34,446 nucleotides of DNA from Chloroflexota bacterium (GCA_028874315.1 JAPPKM010000004.1:1-34446); one strand, 5' to 3'; positions 9,789-18,794 are shown, numbered from the stretch's first letter. Numbers and translations: made by a program. The notes: generated by a model from the letters alone, not told the origin.

Positions 9789-10688
9789 TTACCGTTCGCG
9801 CGTCAGGCCGGCTGCTTTCTCTCGGGCCGCACGGGCCTGTTCTCCCGCATGGTACGAACTTCGCACCAGTGGTCCGGACTCAACGTGGGCGAAGCCGAGG
9901 CCCCGCGCCTCGTCCGCCAGTTCGTCGAACTCGCTGGGACTGTAGTAACGAGTGATCGGCAGATGCTTGCGCGACGGCCGCAGATATTGACCAACGGTGA
10001 GCAGGTCGCAGTCGTGGTCGCGCAGATCGGCCAGCGTCTTGGACAACTCATCCCGCGACTCCCCGAGGCCGACCATGATCCCGGACTTCGTGATCATGGT
10101 TGGATCGATGCGCTTGACCCGCTGCAGCAACTCCAGCGACTGCGTGTAGATCGCCTTGGGCCGTGCGCGCGGATAGAGCCGGGGCACCGTCTCAATGTTG
10201 TGATTCAGGACGACCGGCCTGGCCCGCACAACCGTCGCCAATGCGTCCCAGTTGCCCATGAAGTCCGGAATCAGAACTTCGACCTCCACGTGCGGCGTGC
10301 GATGTCGGATGGCCCGAATGCAACCTGCGAATATCGCCGCGCCACCGTCCGCCTCGTCATCCCGATTAACCGAGGTAATCACGCAGTAATCGAGATCCAT
10401 CTGCGCAACAGCCTGGGCCACGCGAAACGGCTCAAGCGGATCAAGGGACCCGGGCCGTCCCGACGTAACGGCGCAGAAGCCGCAAGCCCGCGTGCACGTG
10501 TCGCCCAGGATCATGAACGTGGCCTCGCCGGCATTCCAACACTCGCCGATATTCGGGCACCGGGCCTCTTCACAGACGGTATGCAGGCGCTCCGAGCGCA
10601 CAAGGTCTCGCAGGCCTTCGAAGCGCTGGCCTCCAGGAACCCTGGCCCGAAGCCACGACGGCCGTGCCACCCGAACCTCAGTAGCCAC
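9789..10688 (-). CDS. lipA: Lipoyl synthase
   Basis: CEEARCPNIGEC auxiliary-cluster motif, CTRACGFC radical SAM motif, C-terminal RSSYHAGE. Confidence 0.96.
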   Translation of the reverse strand: MATEVRVARPSWLRARVPGGQRFEGLRDLVRSERLHTVCEEARCPNIGECWNAGEATFMILGDTCTRACGFCAVTSGRPGSLDPLEPFRVAQAVAQMDLDYCVITSVNRDDEADGGAAIFAGCIRAIRHRTPHVEVEVLIPDFMGNWDALATVVRARPVVLNHNIETVPRLYPRARPKAIYTQSLELLQRVKRIDPTMITKSGIMVGLGESRDELSKTLADLRDHDCDLLTVGQYLRPSRKHLPITRYYSPSEFDELADEARGLGFAHVESGPLVRSSYHAGEQARAAREKAAGLTRER

Positions 10689-11367
10689 AAACAGGCGCCG
10701 GCACAGGTTTGGCTACGTGAACGTCGACGTCATACGCCTCGGCGAATGCGGAAGCAGCCGCATCTTGCACTTCGCCCATCGGCGGTGCACTGCCGATTTC
10801 GCGAGCCACTGACGTCACGCCAAGGCCATGGATTCCGCAGGGCACGATGGCATTGAACCATGCCAGGTCGTTGGTGACGTTGAGAGCCGCTCCGTGCATG
10901 GAGACCCCGCCGCGGATGGAAACGCCGATGGCCCCAATCTTATTCGGGCCGATCCAGACACCCGGCCTCCCCTTGACTGTTCGACCGCGCACGTCAAATG
11001 CATCCAGCGTGTCGAGAATCGTGTGCTCCAGGCAGCGTACGTGATCCACCGGCCGAAGCGCGCGACGCCGTAAGTTGAGGATGGCGTAGAGCACCAGCTG
11101 CCCAGGGCCATGGAACGTTATGTCGCCACCCCGGTCCGTCATGATCAGGTCGGCGCCACGCGCACGGAGGTCGTCACGGGTAAGCAGCATATGGTCATCC
11201 CCGCCGCGCGCCCCCATCGTGTAGACCGGCGGGTGCTCAAGTAACGCGAGAGCGTCAGCCGAGATCTCGGCTCCAACCTCGGCGGCCTTCGTCTGTTGCC
11301 AGTCCAGCGCGTCGCGGTAGGCCATGTGCCCCAGGTCAAACAGGTCGACCGGCAGGTTAGTGGTCAT
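10678..11367 (-). CDS. lipB: Lipoyl(octanoyl) transferase
   Basis: Internal ATG at 11367 (MTTNLPVDLFDLGHMAYRDALDWQ), RGGDITFHGPGQLVLYAILNL, IGAIGVSIRGGVSMHGAALNV, PCGIHGLGVTS. Overlaps lipA by 11 bp. The track start at 11523 lies inside the upstream gene. Confidence 0.93.
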   Translation of the reverse strand: MTTNLPVDLFDLGHMAYRDALDWQQTKAAEVGAEISADALALLEHPPVYTMGARGGDDHMLLTRDDLRARGADLIMTDRGGDITFHGPGQLVLYAILNLRRRALRPVDHVRCLEHTILDTLDAFDVRGRTVKGRPGVWIGPNKIGAIGVSIRGGVSMHGAALNVTNDLAWFNAIVPCGIHGLGVTSVAREIGSAPPMGEVQDAAASAFAEAYDVDVHVAKPVPAPVCGY

Positions 11368-11374
11368 AGGCAGG

Positions 11375-12778
11375 CTACGCCGGAATCTCTTCCAGCGGGC
11401 CGAACTGCATGTCCGTCGGCTCCGCGCAGCAGAACCAGGGCTCGGTGAGTCGCGGACGGACCGGAAGTGGACGGCTGGCGAGCCTGGGCGGAGATCCCGC
11501 GGGCGCCTCTGGCGCCGCAGCACGGACGGCCATCCAAAGCCGTTCGAACAACTCCGCGTCCGAGGATTCCTCGGCGATCCCGCGCTCCACGATTCCAGCC
11601 AGCTCTTCCTGCAGGACGTCGGAGCGCGGATCGCCGGCGCGCCACTGATAGGTCAACCGCTCCTCGTCGTAGCCGCGGAGGTGGGGAACCATCTCTGGCA
11701 GGTCCAACAGCAGCGATCCCTGGGGCAGCAGCAGCCGAATCGTGAACTGAACGGGATCCACATTGGCAATCAGATCGTGATCCCCTACGAACTCCATGAT
11801 CGCCAGCACATCGGCGGGAGTCGTCCAGGGGGTAAACGGCATCCAGGATGGACGGATCTCGATTCCATGACGACGAAGCTGCCAAATGGCCCGAGCCGAC
11901 TCCGCCGCCGTGTGCCCCTTGTCGAGCCGCCGCAAAATCTCGTCGTTCACGGACTCGAATGCCGATACGACGAACAGGCAGCCGGCGGCCGCGAAGTCTT
12001 CCCAGACATTCGCGTGTTCCAGGATGTGCTCCACCTTGGTCGTCACGTCGAACGTCAGGTGTGGATGCCGGGCGTGCATCGCCCGAACCACGCGCTCCGA
12101 GTGCCGTACCCCGTTGAGAAAGTCGGGATCGGCAAAAGTGATGTGGCGCGCGCCGGCCGTCACGAGTTGGTCGATGTCTGCCAACACAACCTCAGGCTCA
12201 ATGATTCGGATGCGCCCGTCGTACACGATCGGGACTGGACAGTGCCGACAGGTATGCACGCACCCTCGACTGGCTTCCGTATAGCCCACCGGTGACTCGT
12301 CGTCGCCGAGCGCCATGTGCGCGTAGCGCGAGATGTCGGGCAGCAGGTGCCTGGCCGGTAGCACGCTGGAACGCCGGGCGAGATCGACCCGAGGCCCCGG
12401 TGTGTCTTCGCGTGAACCTAGCCGGCCCAGCCACTCAACGAGACCGTGCTCGTAGGCCCCCGCGATGTGAGCATCGGCGAGTTTGGAGCCCTCCGGATGA
12501 TGCTCCATGCCGGCATAGAGACCGTAGAAGGCGATCGGCGTGTCGGGATTGTCCTGGCGTATGCGTTGCGCCGCGCGTTCAGCAAGTCGGGTAGCCGTGT
12601 GCATGGGAACCGAAATGGCGACGGCATCTGCCCATGTCACCGAGGCGTCGTCCCACATTTCGACAGACAAGTCCAGGCAGCGAACCTCGTGGCCGGCCTG
12701 CAGCAACGCGCCGGACGCCGATGCCGCATGCAGAGGCTGGTGCCCCAATTCGTAAGTGGAAATCAGGAGGGTTCGCAT
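11375..12778 (-). CDS. B12-binding-type radical SAM protein with C-terminal CCAEP tail (CUAEP/CCAEP-tail rSAM family)
   Basis: N-terminal Rossmann-like region MRTLLISTYELGHQPLHAASASGALLQAGHEV, rSAM motif SRGCVHTCRHCPV, C-terminal tail EPWFCCAEPTDMQFGPLEEIPA. The two Cys codons are TGC TGC. Confidence 0.88.
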   Translation of the reverse strand: MRTLLISTYELGHQPLHAASASGALLQAGHEVRCLDLSVEMWDDASVTWADAVAISVPMHTATRLAERAAQRIRQDNPDTPIAFYGLYAGMEHHPEGSKLADAHIAGAYEHGLVEWLGRLGSREDTPGPRVDLARRSSVLPARHLLPDISRYAHMALGDDESPVGYTEASRGCVHTCRHCPVPIVYDGRIRIIEPEVVLADIDQLVTAGARHITFADPDFLNGVRHSERVVRAMHARHPHLTFDVTTKVEHILEHANVWEDFAAAGCLFVVSAFESVNDEILRRLDKGHTAAESARAIWQLRRHGIEIRPSWMPFTPWTTPADVLAIMEFVGDHDLIANVDPVQFTIRLLLPQGSLLLDLPEMVPHLRGYDEERLTYQWRAGDPRSDVLQEELAGIVERGIAEESSDAELFERLWMAVRAAAPEAPAGSPPRLASRPLPVRPRLTEPWFCCAEPTDMQFGPLEEIPA

Positions 12779-12812
12779 CGACCTATGCTAGGTGTTTTTC
12801 CCTACTTTTGTG

Positions 12813-14036
12813 CTAGGCGGGAGCAATCTCGAAGGCCAGCTCGGCGTGGGCGGCGCGCAGCGACGCTTCGACTTCGCCGGGCTCGTGCCCGCGTGCGAAC
12901 GCGAAGCCTAGGTAGCGGCTGCCCTCCGGTAGGGGCACGAGGTCTTGACCCGGTGCGATCGTGATCTCCACACCGGCGACGCCATCGACTGCTCGCGCTC
13001 TCTCCACGCCGCGAATCGCCAGCAGACGGCCGGCCTGGGGGATCGGCAGCATCATGACTCCCGCGGCGGCATCCGTCAGTGCAAGGTCGTGAATCGGCAG
13101 GTTGAGCGCGTGACGGAGGATCACTTGCTCCAGGCTGATCCCCAGCCCGAACCGGAGTGCACGAGCGCAGAGTCCCCCAATCGAGCGCGCGGCAATCTCC
13201 AGCAGCCGCGCCTCTTCGTCCGGCAGACGTAGTTCGGCATGGATCGGACCTTCACAGAGTCCGAGCGCCTGCGCGCCTGCAGCCGTCACGCTACGTACCG
13301 AGTGCTGCGCGGCTCGCGACAGACGAGACGGCGTTACGTAGATCGTCTCCTCGAAGTAGGGACCGACCAGAGGGTCAGGTTTATCGAAGATGGCGAGAAT
13401 CTCGAGCGATCCGCGGCGCATCAACCCTTCCACCGCCACCTCGGTTCCGGGGACATAGCGCTCCACGAGAACTGGCTCGTTCCGGTCGCGTCCCCGGGCC
13501 TGGGTAATCGACCGGATTCGCCCGAACGTCGTCGGCATGTCGGCGGCTCGATCGACACGTATCACCCCCTGGCTGGCGGACAGGGACACCGGCTTCAGCA
13601 CGACTGGATATCCCAGGTGCCTGGCGGCTGTCTGCGCCTCGCCGACCGTCTCGACAATTCGAAACCCGGGCTGGGCGACGCCTGATGTCGCCAGAAGGCA
13701 ACGCATGTCAGCTTTATTCCGCGTAGCGCTCACGGCCGCTGGCGGATTGTGCGCGAGCCCAAGCTGCTCGCTGGCTCGTGCGGCTGTTGCCACGCCCTGG
13801 TCATCAACCGCAACCACGGCGTCCACAGGGGCTTCACCTGCGTACTCGACAATTGCCGACGCGGCGACGTTGGGTTTGCTGAGGTGGACTTCAATCACTC
13901 CGTCTTCCGCGTCGGCTGATGCCGGGTTACGCCGGTCCGAGGCCACCGTGATTCTCACGCCAAGCTGTCGCGCGGCTTGCAGAAAGTCGGCCGCTCGGTA
14001 GCTCTCGCTGTGAAGCAATAGGACAACGTGCGCCAC
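12813..14036 (-). CDS. ATP-grasp domain protein (carboxylate-amine ligase-like)
   Basis: VAHVVLLLHSESYRAADFLQAARQLGVRITVASDRRN..., ATP-grasp segments GYPVVLKPVSLSASQGVIRV, VLVERYVPGTEVAVEGLMRRG, EIAARSIGG. GTG start at 14036 or ATG at 14075. Confidence 0.85.
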   Translation of the reverse strand: MAHVVLLLHSESYRAADFLQAARQLGVRITVASDRRNPASADAEDGVIEVHLSKPNVAASAIVEYAGEAPVDAVVAVDDQGVATAARASEQLGLAHNPPAAVSATRNKADMRCLLATSGVAQPGFRIVETVGEAQTAARHLGYPVVLKPVSLSASQGVIRVDRAADMPTTFGRIRSITQARGRDRNEPVLVERYVPGTEVAVEGLMRRGSLEILAIFDKPDPLVGPYFEETIYVTPSRLSRAAQHSVRSVTAAGAQALGLCEGPIHAELRLPDEEARLLEIAARSIGGLCARALRFGLGISLEQVILRHALNLPIHDLALTDAAAGVMMLPIPQAGRLLAIRGVERARAVDGVAGVEITIAPGQDLVPLPEGSRYLGFAFARGHEPGEVEASLRAAHAELAFEIAPA

Positions 14037-14086
14037 GCCCTTATCATAGGATTGAGGATTGGAATTGCCGCTCACAGGAAACCGGG

Positions 14087-14746
14087 ATGACGTTCGACAC
14101 CTCGACGTCGGATCAACCGCTGGTTCAGATCACGGATGCCGCCAGGGAGTTGGTATTGGCTTATCGCGGCCACTCCGACAAGCCGAACCCTGAGCGGCTC
14201 GCCATGTGGGTCGAAATCACGGGAGTCTCCGGCTCCGGCTTCAGCTATGACATGTATCTGAAGACCGTTGATGACGCTGCCCCAGGCGATGCCGTCGTGT
14301 CGGCGGCTGAGGGATTGCACGTCGTGATTCCCTCCGGCAGCGTGGACCAGATGCAAGGCTCAACCATCGACTTGTCCGATTCACCTGGCGGCGGCGGGCT
14401 GTTTGTACGCAATCCGCAGAGTCCCAGTCCGGCCGTTGGCGGCGCCGGCCAATCGACCGCGGCACCCACCGGGCCCGTGGCGGAACGTGTAATCCACGTC
14501 CTTGATCAGCAGATCAACCCGGCCATTGCCGCTCACGGCGGACATGCCGAGTTAGTCGCAGTCGAAGACGACATCGCCTACCTGCGCCTGTCGGGCGGCT
14601 GCCAGGGCTGCGGCATGGCCAGCGTGACCCTGTCGCAAGGCATTGAGGTCACGTTGCGCGAAGGCGTCCCTGAGATCTCGCGTGTCGTCGACGTGACCGA
14701 CCACGAAGCCGGAGCGAATCCCTACTACGAAGCCGCCAAGAAGTAA
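14087..14746 (+). CDS. NfuA-like Fe-S carrier: degenerate A-type domain plus NifU C-terminal domain
   Basis: N-terminal IscA-like fold without Cys (ITGVSGSGFSYDMYL); NifU domain VIHVLDQQINPAIAAHGGHAELVAVEDDIAYLRLSGGCQGCGMASVTLSQGIE (CxxC). Confidence 0.88.
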   Translation: MTFDTSTSDQPLVQITDAARELVLAYRGHSDKPNPERLAMWVEITGVSGSGFSYDMYLKTVDDAAPGDAVVSAAEGLHVVIPSGSVDQMQGSTIDLSDSPGGGGLFVRNPQSPSPAVGGAGQSTAAPTGPVAERVIHVLDQQINPAIAAHGGHAELVAVEDDIAYLRLSGGCQGCGMASVTLSQGIEVTLREGVPEISRVVDVTDHEAGANPYYEAAKK

Positions 14747-14815
14747 GCTGCTTAGCGAGAGCTAGCGCAGCGTTCCGGCCAGGAGCAGTTGCACCCATCA
14801 ACAAGGGTTTGTGCC

Positions 14816-15523
14816 ATGCCAGCGGACTTCTCCGACATTGCCGACCAGCTGCAGTCCGGGCTGACGCTTGACTTTCCGCCGGTGGCGCTGACGCGCGTTG
14901 CCGAGGCTCCCGAGGGAATCGCGGTGGCAAGCGCGGCCGTCCCGTCCGCATGCACGTTCTGGCGGCGCGCTGAGCGCGGGGTGTTCTTCGCCGATGCCCA
15001 ATCGCACATGGCCTGCCCCATCGGTGCCATGGTGATGGGCTTTGAACTCGATGAGGCCAAGAGTGCCGAACTGATGAGCCTGGTTGGCGACATGTGCGCC
15101 ATCAATTACATCGACGAAGCCGAAGTCGCGAACATCCCGCACTTCGATCCCCCGGCCGGCGGCATTGTCTACGGACCGCTGGCCGACTTCCCACTGGCTC
15201 CAGACGCCGTGGTCGTGTGGACGACGCCCCGCCAGGCAATGCTCTTGGAGGAGGCGCTGGGAGGAACCCATTGGCACGGCGTCGGCGGGTCGGTTCTCGG
15301 CCGGCCTGCGTGCGCCGCCCTGCCGCGAGCCGCTGCGGACGGAACGGCCACCCTATCCGTCGGTTGCGCCGGCATGCGCACCTTTACCGAGATCCCTGAC
15401 GCTTATACCTTGACCGCTATCCCAGGAGCGCAGCTTGAGGGTCTCGGCCAGGCGCTCGAGACTACGCTGGCCGCCAACACGCACATGCTGGCGGCCTACC
15501 GCGAGATGAAGGCAGCCGTTTAG
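14816..15523 (+). CDS. DUF169 family protein
   Basis: LTLDFPPVALTRV, CTFWRRAERGVFFADAQSHMACPIGAMVMG, HWHGVGGSVLGRPACAALPRA, TLSVGCAGMRTFTEIPD. Several conserved Cys typical of DUF169. Confidence 0.75.
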   Translation: MPADFSDIADQLQSGLTLDFPPVALTRVAEAPEGIAVASAAVPSACTFWRRAERGVFFADAQSHMACPIGAMVMGFELDEAKSAELMSLVGDMCAINYIDEAEVANIPHFDPPAGGIVYGPLADFPLAPDAVVVWTTPRQAMLLEEALGGTHWHGVGGSVLGRPACAALPRAAADGTATLSVGCAGMRTFTEIPDAYTLTAIPGAQLEGLGQALETTLAANTHMLAAYREMKAAV

Positions 15524-15621
15524 CCGGCCGAATTCAGCCAGGCCGTCGGGCGCGTGGGTTGCAGCCCTCCCCAGGAAGTCGCACGCTGGAGTCGCCTGGC
15601 GCTCCCTGGAAGCGAACCGGG

Positions 15622-15801
15622 ATGTTGGGGCTCCGGACCGTTGCAACCGTGCTTTTGCGCGCCTTGGCCGACGTTGGCAGGGGCACTCGTGAGCTTGGGT
15701 CGCCCAAGGCGTACATGACCGATCTGTATCGCTGCGGCGACTCGTCGATGCGGGGTGGTGATCCCAGGCCCGAGGCGCGGCACAGGGACTTCGCGGTATA
15801 G
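15622..15801 (+). CDS. Short ORF, possible distant relative of the 23-kb microproteins
   Basis: MLGLRTVATVLLRALADVGRGTRELGSPKAYMTDLYRCGDSSMRGGDPRPEARHRDFAV. Resembles the LRxLxRILxRALADV...SMGGG pattern, but short and without upstream conservation. Confidence 0.2.
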   Translation: MLGLRTVATVLLRALADVGRGTRELGSPKAYMTDLYRCGDSSMRGGDPRPEARHRDFAV

Positions 15802-15873
15802 ACATGCGCGCCGCGCGGGCCCAGCGTCGCAGTCGTTCTTGCGCGGTCCTCCTCGCTATCGGTCGATAGATTG

Positions 15874-16368
15874 ATGACGCCAGAAGCAACCGACGCGCCG
15901 CACGCCCTCGAAGTCTTCAAGGAGGCAATGGCCTCGCTGGCCTCCGGCGTTGCCGTCGTCACCGGCGTGGATCCTGACTCAGGGCCCTGCGGCATGACCG
16001 TTACGTCAATTGCGTCCTACTCGGCAAAACCGCCCTCGGTAATTGTCTGCGTCGACGAGTCGACTCGGAGTTACCGGGGCATGACGGAAGGCGAGTACTT
16101 CGCCGTCCACCTCCTGAGTGAGGATCAGCCTGACGTGGCGCGCCTGTTCGCTTCCAAGGTCGACGACAAGTTTGAGCAATGTGAGAGCGTTGCAGGCCCT
16201 CACGGGCTTCAGCTGATTGCCGACAGTCTGGCTACGCTCATCTGCCGAAAATCGTTCGTTGCGAAGCACGGCGACCACGCCATCGTGATTGGAACGGTGG
16301 TGGATGGAAGCGTTGAGGATCGGCAGCCGCTGGTGTACTGGCGGAGGGAGTTTTCCGGACGCCGTTAG
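15874..16368 (+). CDS. Flavin reductase family (FMN-binding split-barrel) protein
   Basis: ASLASGVAVVTGVDPDSGPCGMTVTSIASYSAKPPSVIVCVDESTRSY...FAVHLLSEDQPDVARLFASK...VIGTVVDGSVEDRQPLVYWRREF. TTG start possible at 15871. Confidence 0.88.
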   Translation: MTPEATDAPHALEVFKEAMASLASGVAVVTGVDPDSGPCGMTVTSIASYSAKPPSVIVCVDESTRSYRGMTEGEYFAVHLLSEDQPDVARLFASKVDDKFEQCESVAGPHGLQLIADSLATLICRKSFVAKHGDHAIVIGTVVDGSVEDRQPLVYWRREFSGRR

Positions 16369-16395
16369 GCAAGCCGACCGCTGTGCGGATGCTGC

Positions 16396-17487
16396 TCAGG
16401 CCGCTGGCGTGAGGTCCTTGAGGCGCGGCATGACCTCCTGGCTGAGCAGGTGCAGCGAGCGCTTCCAGCCGTCGGCCGGTTCCCACTCGTGGGCCATGGC
16501 CAGCAGCACGCCGAAGCCGCCGACCTCGTCGTAGAGGGCGCGAAGCCGCCGCTCGACTTCGTCGGGACTGCCGACAATCCAGACTTCATCGCACAGGTAC
16601 TCAAGTGTGACGTTTTCGTCCGGAATGTCTGACGAGGTCTTGAACAAGTCGAACATGCCGGCCAGCGGCAGCAGACGGAAAAAATAGTCGCGGAAATCGC
16701 GGCCCATGCTGCCTTCGATGGCCTCTCGCCGGGCCTGCTCGGTGGTATCGGCGACGTAGATCGTTCTGGCGATCCGCCAGTCGGTGCGGCTGGGCTGCTT
16801 GCCCGTCTTCTGCGCGCCCTCTTCCACGGCGTCCCAGTGCGTCTTCAGCGTTACCGGCGGGATGATGTTGATGGACATCGGGATCCAGCCGCGCTCGCCG
16901 GCAAGGCGCAGGGTGCCCGACGACGGCGATACGCCGGCGACTCCGATGGGCGGGTGGGGCTGCTGGTACGGGCGCAAGTGCAGGCGCAGGCCAACGGCAT
17001 CAACGTGCTCGGGAATGGTGTATTCCCAGTACTTCGACTTATACGTTCCCGGCTCCTGGCCGTTCCAGATGTCAAGCACGGCCTGAATAGTCTGGCCGGT
17101 CATCTTGCGGTTTTCACCGGATGTTAGATCGAATCCAAATGCTTCCAAGTCACCCGGAAAACCCCCAGATCCGACGCCCCAGTAGAAGCGTCCTCGTGCC
17201 ATGTGGTCGAGCTGCGCAATCCGGTGGGCGAGACCAAATGGATGGTGGTTAGGCAGGCACGTAACTCCCGTGCCAAGGATGATGTTTTTGGTCCGGCCGA
17301 GTGCCTGGGCTATAAGCAGGTCGGGCGCCGGAATATTCTCCCACTCGGCGGTGAAGTGCTCGCCAATCCAGTATTCGGAGAAGCCGAGACGATCCGCCTC
17401 CACAATTTGCTCGAGATCGGCGGCGATCGTCTCGGTGAAGTTATGGCCGGGTGGATGCAACGGCATCATGAATCCGCCGAGCTTCAT
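16396..17487 (-). CDS. LLM-class flavin-dependent oxidoreductase
   Basis: LGFSEYWIGEHFTAEWENIPAPDLLIAQALGRTKNIILGTGVTCLPNHHPFGLAHRIAQLDHMARGRFYWGVGSGGFPGDLEAFG, bacterial luciferase-like fold. Confidence 0.92.
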   Translation of the reverse strand: MKLGGFMMPLHPPGHNFTETIAADLEQIVEADRLGFSEYWIGEHFTAEWENIPAPDLLIAQALGRTKNIILGTGVTCLPNHHPFGLAHRIAQLDHMARGRFYWGVGSGGFPGDLEAFGFDLTSGENRKMTGQTIQAVLDIWNGQEPGTYKSKYWEYTIPEHVDAVGLRLHLRPYQQPHPPIGVAGVSPSSGTLRLAGERGWIPMSINIIPPVTLKTHWDAVEEGAQKTGKQPSRTDWRIARTIYVADTTEQARREAIEGSMGRDFRDYFFRLLPLAGMFDLFKTSSDIPDENVTLEYLCDEVWIVGSPDEVERRLRALYDEVGGFGVLLAMAHEWEPADGWKRSLHLLSQEVMPRLKDLTPAA

Positions 17488-17612
17488 GCGATCGCCTCGC
17501 TCATCAAACTAGCGCCAACGCCTCGGCGGAAGCGTACGGCGAGCGCAATTCACCGTCAAAGCCGACGCGAGTCTCGCGTGCGCGCCGCCTGCCAAGGGTT
17601 CGCTGGCAGCCG

Positions 17613-18650
17613 TTAGGGCTCATTGCTCAGTGCGACGGCGTCGATGGCCAGCTTCTCTGCCGTGTCCAACAGCGTCTGCAGCGTGGCGGGTGCCACCTCG
17701 ATTCCCGTCCGGCGTTGCTCCCGTCGCGCCCGGCGTTCCGGCTCACCAGGAATCAGAACCTCGTCGAACCCTGGCGCGGTTTTCACGCCGGTTACGCGGT
17801 CGAACAGTCCGTCCACCGCCGCACCGTACTCGTCTCTGGGCCGAAAGACGGCCGGGTCGATGCCAATCAGGATGGAGCCAAGCTTGTTATAGCGGTCCGT
17901 CAGCTCCGATCCCGTCATCCCGCTCCCGAGGGCGTCAATCAGGATCGATAGGGCCGAACCCTTGTGGCCGCCAAAGGGAAGCAGCAAACCGCCGTCGAAG
18001 AAGTCGTCCGGATCGGTCGTTGGATTGCCCGCGGAGTCGAGAATCGAGTTCTCGGGCAGTTGCATCCCGCGGGCTTGCGCGATGCGGATCTTGCCGACGG
18101 CCTGCGCGGAGGTCGCAAAGTCCATGATCATTGGATCGCGCGATCCCGCTGGCACTCCCGCGGCGATTGGATTGGTGCTGAGCGCCGTCTCGGCGCCGCC
18201 GAATGGCGCGGTGACGATGTCGGACGGGCCGCCAATCACCATGATGGCGAGCACGTCGCTCTCGGCCGCCAACTCGACCCACTCGCCCACGCGGCCGAAG
18301 TGATTGCAGTTCATCATGCCGGCCATCGCGATGCCGGAAGTCTTGGCCAGCTTGACGACTTCCGCTACGGCGTCCGCGGCCGTGACCTGCCCAAATCCCC
18401 AGTGGCCATCGACAAACACTGCGTTTGCGGTCGATCGCGTTATGGACGGTCTCACTGTCGGATCGACCAGGCCTTCCTCGATGTAGGTGACGTAGTCCGG
18501 AATACGCATCACCCCGTGGGACGGATGCCCCGAAAGGTCCGCCAACACCAGCGAGCGGGCCACCGCGTCGGCAATGTCGGGCGGGGAGCCGGCGGCTGCG
18601 AACACATCTCGACCGTACTGCTCGAGAACGCTGCTTGAGAATTGCGGCAT
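17613..18650 (-). CDS. Ldh family oxidoreductase (malate/L-lactate dehydrogenase type)
   Basis: LVLADLSGHPSHGVMRIPDYVTYIEEGLVDP, MAGMMNCNHFGRVGEWVELAAESDVLAIMVIGG, FGGHKGSALSILIDALGS. Confidence 0.93.
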   Translation of the reverse strand: MPQFSSSVLEQYGRDVFAAAGSPPDIADAVARSLVLADLSGHPSHGVMRIPDYVTYIEEGLVDPTVRPSITRSTANAVFVDGHWGFGQVTAADAVAEVVKLAKTSGIAMAGMMNCNHFGRVGEWVELAAESDVLAIMVIGGPSDIVTAPFGGAETALSTNPIAAGVPAGSRDPMIMDFATSAQAVGKIRIAQARGMQLPENSILDSAGNPTTDPDDFFDGGLLLPFGGHKGSALSILIDALGSGMTGSELTDRYNKLGSILIGIDPAVFRPRDEYGAAVDGLFDRVTGVKTAPGFDEVLIPGEPERRARREQRRTGIEVAPATLQTLLDTAEKLAIDAVALSNEP

Positions 18651-18794
18651 AGCTAATCCGTAATCTTGACGAGTGGGGTTGCCGGCAGTCTACATTTGCA
18701 CGCCCGGCGACTCAAGATTCCGCGTTGCCGAAGCAGGCTTTTCGTCATTGATCCTGAGCGTGACGGCAAATTACGTTGTGCGCTCTTCATATTT

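Noticed and set aside
8281-9945. 554-aa + strand ORF (also 6116-7270, 5629-6558, 7006-7863, 9705-10856 and 11324-12295)
   Set aside because: Antisense to well-recognised genes (aceE, aceF, lipA, rSAM). Arg/Pro/Val-rich translations with no motifs; expected in high-GC DNA.
12779-12812. CCTAGCA direct repeats and a CCTATGCTAGG near-palindrome between the rSAM and ATP-grasp genes
   Set aside because: Very short and partly within the ATP-grasp stop codon; not distinguishable from chance.
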